Part shown: in pieces, positions 1-5,836 of the stretch
Layout of the letters: every line of letters begins with the position of its first letter
Numbering within the stretch: position 1 is the first letter of the stretch
NCBI GenBank assembly: GCA_964003245.1
Contig: CAXFIU010000004.1
Coordinates: 1-53,636 of the forward strand
Source of the DNA: MGIIb-O2 sp964003245
GTDB taxonomy: Archaea; Thermoplasmatota; Poseidoniia; Poseidoniales; Thalassarchaeaceae
Direction: 5' to 3'
DNA length: 53,636 nt
Translations under genes and position numbers: made by a program
Notes under the pieces: model-generated
Databases searched by the model: none
What the model was told of the DNA's origin: nothing
Seen by the model: the letters and a program-made list of their open reading frames with translations, nothing else

Positions 1-185
1 GATAAATTATCAAAATTATTCCAGCAATCATCCAAATCCTCGGACCCCCAGAAATACATGTATGGGTCGTCACTGGTAGGATGATTATCCACAGAACTAG
101 ATTGAGCAGTCGCAAAAATAGACAAATAACTGAATGTTACAAGTAATACAACTCCAATTGTTAGACTACGACGTGTGGATTGCAT
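1..185 (-). CDS. Secreted protein, N-terminal fragment (runs off the window)
   Basis: An open frame on the minus strand starts with ATG at 185 and stays open to the window edge (61 codons). It begins MQSTRRSLTIGVVLLV and has a classic signal peptide: an Arg-rich n-region, a hydrophobic core, and a small-residue end near ATAQSSS at about residue 28. After that the chain is acidic and rich in Asp, Tyr and Trp, like the other exported proteins of this window. The rest lies outside, so no family can be named. The 51 bases between it and the next gene leave little room for more than its own promoter. Confidence 0.7.
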   Translation of the reverse strand, partial: MQSTRRSLTIGVVLLVTFSYLSIFATAQSSSVDNHPTSDDPYMYFWGSEDLDDCWNNFDNL

Positions 186-236
186 AAGTTCGGGAATGAT
201 TGGTGACGTTTGAGGCTTCTCCCAATATATTCACTA

Positions 237-1097
237 TCATTTCATGGTTATTCCATTACTATCATAGTCCCATTCTATTAATTGCCAACCTGATTTTGAG
301 ATCTCTTCTCTTACTTTTTTAATAGACAGAGGATGGCATAAAATAGCCGCACAACCACCTGAACCGGCTCCTAGAGCTTTCCATGCCATAACACTGCTAT
401 CTTGTAATAGGGGCTGAATAACAGGTAAGAATGGAGCATTAATTGATTTATCTATGGTGTCAATCGCGTTAGAAACTTCATTAAGAGATTCTACAAATAG
501 TTGCCTCTGATCTCTTTGTAAAGAATCAGCCATTTTTCTAGTGGTAAGACGGATCCTATGAAGTCCTTGAATTACTTCTTTATCTCCTGATTCGTACCTT
601 GACCAAACTTGGTTTTGTATATCTCCAGATTTATGAGAAATTCCAGTGTGAGCTATTAGGAGATGTTTTTTTATCCACTTAACTGCCGAACGAGCAGGTT
701 CAAATGGCATTATTTCAACATTCTCACCATGAAACATAAATCGATTGAAACCACCAAATGTTGCAGCCCATTGATCCTGTCTTCCACACCTATTCCCTGA
801 CTTAATTTCTTCTTGATATGCTGCTTCTGCAATTTGATCTAATGAAGGGTTTTCAGTTTTTTTTAACAGAGCAATACGAGCCACATTTACAGAGCCGCTC
901 GTGCCTAATCCTGAACCTATTGGTATATCAAATTCATAAGCTATTTCTCCAGAATCATCAATTCTAGCTTTAACATATTTATTTATTGTAAAATTGACTA
1001 CTTCCCCACCAAAATCAGTACAGTAAGGATTGACATCAGTCCATCCTCCGGATAGATCTACACGGACAGGAACCATGACATCGAATTGGTCATCCAC
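237..1097 (-). CDS. GHMP-family sugar kinase (HddA/fucokinase-like)
   Basis: All three GHMP kinase motifs are present: an N-terminal sugar-binding RVDLSGGWTD (residues about 12-21), the ATP loop PIGSGLGTSGSVNVA (about 59-73) and the C-terminal GAGSGGCAAIL (about 243-253). The LSGGWTD form and the internal GNRCGRQDQWAA stretch are typical of the D-glycero-manno-heptose 7-phosphate kinase/L-fucokinase branch rather than of galactokinase or mevalonate kinase. The product probably phosphorylates a sugar that feeds nucleotide-sugar synthesis for surface glycans; the substrate cannot be read from sequence. The start is GTG at 1097; an in-frame ATG at 1076 is an alternative. At 286 aa it is slightly shorter than the usual 320-340. 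It is transcribed divergently from the riboflavin operon. Confidence 0.8.
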   Translation of the reverse strand: MDDQFDVMVPVRVDLSGGWTDVNPYCTDFGGEVVNFTINKYVKARIDDSGEIAYEFDIPIGSGLGTSGSVNVARIALLKKTENPSLDQIAEAAYQEEIKSGNRCGRQDQWAATFGGFNRFMFHGENVEIMPFEPARSAVKWIKKHLLIAHTGISHKSGDIQNQVWSRYESGDKEVIQGLHRIRLTTRKMADSLQRDQRQLFVESLNEVSNAIDTIDKSINAPFLPVIQPLLQDSSVMAWKALGAGSGGCAAILCHPLSIKKVREEISKSGWQLIEWDYDSNGITMK

Positions 1098-1106
1098 AAC
1101 CTCTCC

Positions 1107-1131
1107 GAGGGTTATCTACATGAGAACCCTC
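1107..1131. promoter_or_regulatory. Inverted repeat in the divergent kinase/ribB promoter region
   Basis: GAGGGTT (1107-1113) and AACCCTC (1125-1131) form a perfect 7-bp inverted repeat with an 11-base spacer. It sits in the 92-base gap between the divergent sugar kinase and ribB. It could be an operator for either gene. Arms this short can arise by chance, so this is only a candidate site. No FMN riboswitch-like structure is visible here. Confidence 0.3.
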
Positions 1132-1189
1132 CGCCGAAGAGAAATCATTTAACCGAAAACAACCCCTATCAGAACCTCTTCCGAGATGC

Positions 1190-1903
1190 ATGGCTGACAG
1201 CGTAGAGGATGCAATTAGGGCATTTTCACAAGGTAAACCTGTGATGGTTTTTGACTCTGACTTTAGAGAGAAAGAAACGGACCTGCTTTGGCCTGCAACA
1301 GCCGCAACACCGGCAGTAATGAGGCGTTTGAGAATAGATTGTGGAGGATTATTATTCTTAGCAATAGGCAACGAAATAGGGGAGATGTTCGATTTACCGT
1401 GGCTTCAAGATCTACATACACATGAAAAATTAGTAGAGGACAATCCCGTATTATCGCACTTAATTACTAATGACTTACAATATGATACAAGATCCGCATT
1501 TACTCTTTCTATAAATCATCGAGATACATATACAGGAATTACTGATAGAGATAGATCACTTACTACCAAAAGATTTGGAGAGTTGTCTGGCGAGTTAATG
1601 GAAAAATCAATTAGCGGAGAAGATGCATATAAGGCATTAGGTAATGAATTTCGCACACCAGGCCACATACCTGTATGTAGAGAATCTCCAGGTGGTTTGT
1701 CATCTAGACAAGGGCATACAGAGCTAGCAGTAGCCATCGCGAGACTTGCAGGACAGGTTCCAGCAACAATAGGGGCAGAAATGCTTCAGCCAGATGGGGA
1801 TGGAGCTCTTTCGGTGGAAGATGCAAGGTCCTATGCTTCCAAATATAAAATTCCAATGATAACTGGCGAAGATTTACTCAATGCCTTAAACATAAATAAA
1901 TAA
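1190..1903 (+). CDS. ribB: 3,4-dihydroxy-2-butanone 4-phosphate synthase
   Basis: Converts ribulose 5-phosphate to 3,4-dihydroxy-2-butanone 4-phosphate plus formate, the four-carbon precursor of riboflavin. The metal/substrate loop DSDFREKETDLLW (residues 22-34) holds the expected acidic residues. The second signature runs from TPGHIPVCRE through GGLSSRQGHTELA (about 155-181), with the GHTE that marks the family. TGITDRDRSLTT is the usual central motif. The chain is a stand-alone RibB of 237 aa without a GTP cyclohydrolase II domain, as in archaea. The ATG at 1190 has little leader in front of it, so a leaderless transcript is possible. It is the first gene of a four-gene riboflavin/FAD operon. 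Confidence 0.93.
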   Translation: MADSVEDAIRAFSQGKPVMVFDSDFREKETDLLWPATAATPAVMRRLRIDCGGLLFLAIGNEIGEMFDLPWLQDLHTHEKLVEDNPVLSHLITNDLQYDTRSAFTLSINHRDTYTGITDRDRSLTTKRFGELSGELMEKSISGEDAYKALGNEFRTPGHIPVCRESPGGLSSRQGHTELAVAIARLAGQVPATIGAEMLQPDGDGALSVEDARSYASKYKIPMITGEDLLNALNINK

Positions 1904-1941
1904 ATTGAAAAGAGTTGCTATTAGTATTGAGTGTGAGGAAT

Positions 1942-2400
1942 ATGGTTCGTGTAATGGCAGTTGGTGTCTTTGACCTACTTCATGCAGGTCATCTACATTA
2001 TGTCGAGCAGGCAAAATCATTGGGCGATGAATTAGTGGTTGTTGTTGCTCATGACGATACTGTACGTAAGCAAAAGCATGAACCTGTGACAAATCAAGAA
2101 TTAAGGAGAAGAATGGTGGAAGGCTTGAAACCAGTTGACAAAGCGATAGTTGGGAATCCTCCAAGTATTCCAATTTTTGAAATATTAGATTCGGTGAAAC
2201 CCGACATTATCGCTTTAGGATATGATCAGAAACACTCTCGTGATGCAATAAAACTTGGATTGGAGAATAATGGTTGGGGTCATGTAGAAGTAATTCGCGT
2301 AGAAGGATTAGCAGATGACTTAGATGGGACTAGAAAAATAATAGCGAAAATACTTAGTTTATGGTCGGGCGAAACTGGTGGCCCCTATGAGGAAGATTGA
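1942..2400 (+). CDS. ribL: Archaeal FAD synthetase (FMN adenylyltransferase)
   Basis: A small nucleotidyltransferase of the cytidylyltransferase-like fold that transfers AMP from ATP to FMN. The HIGH-type motif is HAGHLHY near the N-terminus, inside VGVFDLLHAGH. The following SLGDELVVVVAHD and RRRMVEGLKPVDKAIVGN match archaeal RibL (the Methanocaldococcus type) better than bacterial RibF, and the riboflavin kinase domain of RibF is absent. The frame is open from 1915, but family alignment supports ATG 1942, which is preceded by GTGAGG; that gives 152 aa. It follows ribB by 38 bases and is two bases from ribE, so one mRNA is likely. Confidence 0.9.
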   Translation: MVRVMAVGVFDLLHAGHLHYVEQAKSLGDELVVVVAHDDTVRKQKHEPVTNQELRRRMVEGLKPVDKAIVGNPPSIPIFEILDSVKPDIIALGYDQKHSRDAIKLGLENNGWGHVEVIRVEGLADDLDGTRKIIAKILSLWSGETGGPYEED

Positions 2401-2401
2401 G

Positions 2402-3004
2402 ATGTTCACTGGAATCGTAGCTGGGACTGCCCCTATAGTTCAAATTGAGGAAAAAGATATCATTCGCAGCTTAACGGTAAATTTAGAGAAATATACTGAT
2501 AATTTAGAAATTGGAGCCAGTGTAGCTCTTGATGGCGTTTGTATGACTGTGGTTTCTATAGATGATAATCTAGTAAAATTTGATGCTATAGAAGAAACTC
2601 TTGCGCGTACAACCTTAGGAGAATTAAGTATTGACTCTCTGGTAAATGTCGAAAGATCTCTGAAAATGGGAGATGAATTAGGAGGGCATATAATATCAGG
2701 ACATGTCTTAATGACTGCAAAGATAATACATATCACCAATAAAGGTGAAGGGATAGATATTCTAGTTGAAAATCCGCCAAATGCAAGTCATTATATTCTT
2801 GAGAAAGGATATATTTCGATAGATGGGATGTCCCTGACTATAGGGAAAGTTAGTCAAGAAAGTTTCTCATTACATATTATCCCTGAAACATTGAGAGTTA
2901 CTACGATAGGGCAAAAAAAAGTTGGTGATTACGTAAATATAGAAATTGATTCGCGTACTCAAGCCGTTGTAGATACTATCAGAAAAAGTATGGAAGTGAA
3001 ATAA
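2402..3004 (+). CDS. ribE: Riboflavin synthase, bacterial trimeric type (alpha subunit)
   Basis: Dismutates two molecules of 6,7-dimethyl-8-ribityllumazine to riboflavin. The protein starts MFTGIVAGTAPI, the hallmark start of the family, and shows the internal duplication of two lumazine-binding barrels: one beginning at residue 1, the second after GGHIISGHVLMTAKI around residue 97. At 200 aa it is full length. ATG 2402 was chosen over an upstream in-frame ATG because MFTGIV is the invariant N-terminus. Many archaea use an unrelated riboflavin synthase that is a lumazine synthase paralogue, so this is the bacterial enzyme working beside archaeal RibL. The stop overlaps the ribH start by one base (TAATG), indicating coupled translation. 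Confidence 0.93.
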   Translation: MFTGIVAGTAPIVQIEEKDIIRSLTVNLEKYTDNLEIGASVALDGVCMTVVSIDDNLVKFDAIEETLARTTLGELSIDSLVNVERSLKMGDELGGHIISGHVLMTAKIIHITNKGEGIDILVENPPNASHYILEKGYISIDGMSLTIGKVSQESFSLHIIPETLRVTTIGQKKVGDYVNIEIDSRTQAVVDTIRKSMEVK

Positions 3005-3399
3005 TGAATATTGCAGCAGTTTGTGGGAGTTTTCATAAAGAAGAAATTGAAAGAATGCTCGAATATGCGCAAGATGAAGCAAGTATCAAGGGTGTGAAGA
3101 TATCAGAAATCTTGTGGGTTCCAGGCTCAATGGAAGCTCCATTGGCTTTAGAACGTATATTGAAAAATGAAGGAGTTGATGCTGCAATTACTCTTGGAAT
3201 TATTGAACGTGGCGAAACTCAGCATGGTCTCGTTATGGGTCAAGCAGTTACTAAGGCAATTATCGAATTACAAATTAAGTATAACAAACCAATTGGGTTA
3301 GGAATTATTGGCCCAGGTGCTGAGAAACACCATATTGAGCCAAGATTAGAGCCACATGCAAGATCTGCAGTTAATGCTGTAATTATGATGTCAAAATGA
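3004..3399 (+). CDS. ribH: 6,7-dimethyl-8-ribityllumazine synthase
   Basis: Condenses the RibB product with the pyrimidine diamine to make the lumazine substrate of RibE. VPGSMEAPLAL, the loop GIIERGETQHGLVMGQAV (the GET-x-H catalytic His region) and KPIGLGIIGPG followed by HH are the lumazine synthase signatures. Length (131 aa) is normal for archaeal RibH. It is the last gene of ribB-ribL-ribE-ribH. GTP cyclohydrolase and the deaminase/reductase steps are not in the window. Confidence 0.9.
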   Translation: MNIAAVCGSFHKEEIERMLEYAQDEASIKGVKISEILWVPGSMEAPLALERILKNEGVDAAITLGIIERGETQHGLVMGQAVTKAIIELQIKYNKPIGLGIIGPGAEKHHIEPRLEPHARSAVNAVIMMSK

Positions 3400-3429
3400 A
3401 TATCATTAACCTAACTAGAAGTAATGAAT

Positions 3430-3461
3430 AGTGCTTTCTTCGAGTTAATGTTCAAAGCACT
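3430..3461. promoter_or_regulatory. Inverted repeat between ribH and trxB
   Basis: AGTGCTTT (3430-3437) and AAAGCACT (3454-3461) make a perfect 8-bp inverted repeat, ending 18 bases before the trxB start. It may be an operator for the redox gene or a structured 3' end of the rib mRNA; there is no T-tract after it. Confidence 0.3.
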
Positions 3462-3479
3462 CCTATCATTCCGAGACTC

Positions 3480-4409
3480 ATGACTGATGAAGTGCGGAAT
3501 GTGATAATCATAGGTTCTGGTCCTGCAGGATATACTGCGGGCCTATACTCGGCAAGAGCATTGTTGGAACCATTGATGTTTGCCGGATATATGTCAGGTG
3601 GGCAATTAATGCTAACATCGGACATAGAGAATTTTCCTGGATATCCCGAAGGAATTGGAGGGCCAGAGATGATGATTCAGTTGAGAGAACAAGCAGAGAA
3701 ATTTGGATTAGAGGTTCAAGATAAAAATGTAGAGAGAGTTGATTTTTCTGAACAGCCATTCAAAATATGGGTTGAGGGGGAAGAGTTTCGTTCAAAATCA
3801 GTAATTATTTGCACTGGAGCGGAATCAATCTGGCTAGGAGCAGAGGGAGAAGAAGAGCAAAAGGGTAGAGGAATAAGCACTTGTGCAACTTGTGATGGTG
3901 CATTCTTCCGTGAGCAAGAGGTACTGGTTATTGGAGGTGGAGACTCAGCTATGGAAGAAGCCACATTCTTAACCAGATTTGCTAGTAAAGTGACATTATT
4001 ACATAGGAGAGATGTTTTCAAAGCATCAAAGGTAATGTACGAAAGAGCCCTAAATAATCCAAAAATTGAGATAAAGACATTTAGAACTGTCAAACGCTGG
4101 CTTTCAGACGAAACAGGATTAAGTGGTGCAATTCTAGAAGATCCGAGAGATGGTAGTATCGAAGAAATATCTTGTACAGGGGCATTCATTGCGATTGGAC
4201 ATAAACCAATTACTAATTTCTTGGAAGAACAAGTAGAAACTGACGATTCGGGATATATTCTTGCAAAAACACACACTATGACAAGTGTAGAAGGTATATT
4301 TGCTGCAGGAGATGTTGTTGATACTAGATATCGCCAAGCGATAACAGCAGCAGGAATGGGATGTCAAGCAGCAATCGATGCTGAAAAATGGCTTGAAGAA
4401 CAACATTGA
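3480..4409 (+). CDS. trxB: Thioredoxin-disulfide reductase
   Basis: Flavoprotein that reduces thioredoxin-like proteins with NAD(P)H. It has an N-terminal FAD-binding GSGPAGYTAG (residues 12-21), the redox pair CATC at 135-138 in STCATCDGAFF, a second nucleotide loop VIGGGDSAMEE (about 150-160) and a C-terminal AAGDVVDTRYRQAITAAG FAD motif. Length (309 aa) is typical. The next gene begins 8 bases downstream, so the reductase and the MoeZ-like sulfurtransferase probably share an mRNA. That fits a role in keeping the rhodanese cysteine or its sulfur acceptor reduced, though this is inference. Confidence 0.93.
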   Translation: MTDEVRNVIIIGSGPAGYTAGLYSARALLEPLMFAGYMSGGQLMLTSDIENFPGYPEGIGGPEMMIQLREQAEKFGLEVQDKNVERVDFSEQPFKIWVEGEEFRSKSVIICTGAESIWLGAEGEEEQKGRGISTCATCDGAFFREQEVLVIGGGDSAMEEATFLTRFASKVTLLHRRDVFKASKVMYERALNNPKIEIKTFRTVKRWLSDETGLSGAILEDPRDGSIEEISCTGAFIAIGHKPITNFLEEQVETDDSGYILAKTHTMTSVEGIFAAGDVVDTRYRQAITAAGMGCQAAIDAEKWLEEQH

Positions 4410-4417
4410 GGATTAAG

Positions 4418-5578
4418 ATGTCTGAAATTGACTTGACCAATGATGAGAAAGCGAGGTATGCTAGGCATCTAATATTGCCACAAGTAGGTGAGATGGGGCA
4501 AAAAAAAATCAAATCTGCTTCAGTACTAGTTGTTGGAGCCGGAGGCCTAGGTTCACCAGTATTGATGTATTTAGCAGCTGCGGGAATAGGTAAAATTGGA
4601 ATTATAGATGATGATAAAATAGAGCTGACTAATTTGCAAAGACAAATTATTCATTCTACGTCATCAATTGGAGAATTAAAGACGGAATCAGCTAAAAAAA
4701 GAATTAATCAAATTAATCCAGAAATAATTGTCGAGATATTTGATACAAGATTAACAATTGAAAATGCCAAAGAAATAATTAACAGATATGATGTTATTGT
4801 AGATGGAACAGATAACTTTGCTACACGATATACAATTAGTGATTGTTGTGAAATCTTAGGTAAACCATGGGTTTTTGGTAGTATTCACCGATTTGAAGGT
4901 CAGGTTTCTGTATTCAACCTAAATGGAAGTCCTAATTATAGAGACCTATTTCCTAAAGCACCACCTCCCGAATTAGCACCAAATTGTGCTGAAGCCGGAG
5001 TTTTAGGTGTATTACCAGGGATTATAGGATCATTCCAGGCTAATGAGGTTCTGAAAATTATTCTAGAGATGGATGGAATATTAGATAGTGAATTATTGTT
5101 AATTGATACTCAAACAATGAATATTAGAAAACTTAGATATAATGCAAATAAAGAAAGAGAAAGAGTTACTGAACTTTCTGAAGAAGCTATATCTTGTGCA
5201 CTGGGTTTAGATGAGGAACAATCATTAGATGTCTCTGATACAAAAGAGAATATGAAGGAGATTAGTCCAATAGAATATGTGGATAAAGTGAAAAATGGTT
5301 GGGAGCCTTTCTTCTTGGATGTAAGAAGAGAAGATGAAGAAAAAATTGTCACATTACCTAATACAAATCTAAGAATTAGTCATACGGAAATTCCATCAAG
5401 ACTTGAAGAAATACCCAGTGACCAAGATATTGTCATATACTGTAGAAGTGGTGCTAGATCAGCTATGGTGGCAAATTTTCTTAAAATGTCAGGTAATTAT
5501 CCTATGGAGATATACAATCTATCTGGCGGTATACATTTATGGGCATCTACAGTTGATTCAAGTATTCCAAGGTATTAA
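4418..5578 (+). CDS. moeZ: MoeZ/Uba4-type adenylyltransferase with C-terminal rhodanese domain
   Basis: The N-terminal E1-like ThiF/MoeB domain (about 1-245) has the ATP loop GAGGLGSPV, the DDDKIELTNLQRQ segment and DGTDNFATRY. It adenylates the C-terminus of a ubiquitin-like sulfur carrier (MoaD, ThiS or SAMP). The catalytic Cys lies in APNCAEAGVLG. The linker leads to a rhodanese domain with active loop CRSGARS (about residues 343-349). The CxxC zinc pair of E. coli MoeB is replaced by NYRD, as I remember from mycobacterial MoeZ. Start ATG 4418 follows a TGAGG ribosome site; a TTG four codons upstream overlaps the trxB stop. It could serve molybdopterin synthesis for the Mo enzyme encoded downstream, thiamine synthesis, or tRNA thiolation. 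Confidence 0.88.
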   Translation: MSEIDLTNDEKARYARHLILPQVGEMGQKKIKSASVLVVGAGGLGSPVLMYLAAAGIGKIGIIDDDKIELTNLQRQIIHSTSSIGELKTESAKKRINQINPEIIVEIFDTRLTIENAKEIINRYDVIVDGTDNFATRYTISDCCEILGKPWVFGSIHRFEGQVSVFNLNGSPNYRDLFPKAPPPELAPNCAEAGVLGVLPGIIGSFQANEVLKIILEMDGILDSELLLIDTQTMNIRKLRYNANKERERVTELSEEAISCALGLDEEQSLDVSDTKENMKEISPIEYVDKVKNGWEPFFLDVRREDEEKIVTLPNTNLRISHTEIPSRLEEIPSDQDIVIYCRSGARSAMVANFLKMSGNYPMEIYNLSGGIHLWASTVDSSIPRY

Positions 5579-5589
5579 TTGTTCTTATT

Positions 5590-5787
5590 ACGGTATTTAA
5601 ATCTGCAGTGTAACTTTTAATTATGGTATTTTAAGCCTAAAAACACAATTCTATCAAATATTACAACATATTCTAAATAAATGTGGTATTAATCTATTTA
5701 GTCTAACGTTTTTAAATGGTATTTTAACTAGAAAAGGTGATTTCTATTTAGAGAAGATACCGCAATTAAGAAATAAATACCACATTT
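5590..5787. repeat. AT-rich control region with repeated GGTATTTTAA elements and a 12-bp inverted repeat
   Basis: This gap of about 260 bases holds no gene. GGTATT followed by T/A runs occurs four times on the plus strand (near 5592, 5625, 5685 and 5718) and twice in inverted form (near 5757-5762 and 5776-5781). Two copies extend to a perfect 12-bp inverted repeat: AAATGTGGTATT at 5679-5690 and AATACCACATTT at 5776-5787. The array ends 50 bases before the start of the E1 fusion gene, so it is a candidate multi-site operator for that gene. The overall AT richness also supplies TATA-like sequences. Confidence 0.5.
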
Positions 5788-5836
5788 GATACTCAAGAAG
5801 CGATTAGTTGTAGTACTTGTTAATTTTCGGAGAGTT

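Noticed and set aside
1098..1189. FMN riboswitch in front of the riboflavin operon
   Set aside because: The gap is only 92 bases, part of it belonging to the divergent gene, and none of the conserved RFN helices could be recognised.
3716..4276. Long minus-strand frame opposite trxB
   Set aside because: It is antisense to a gene with complete thioredoxin reductase motifs, has no recognisable domain and a composition typical of a shadow frame.
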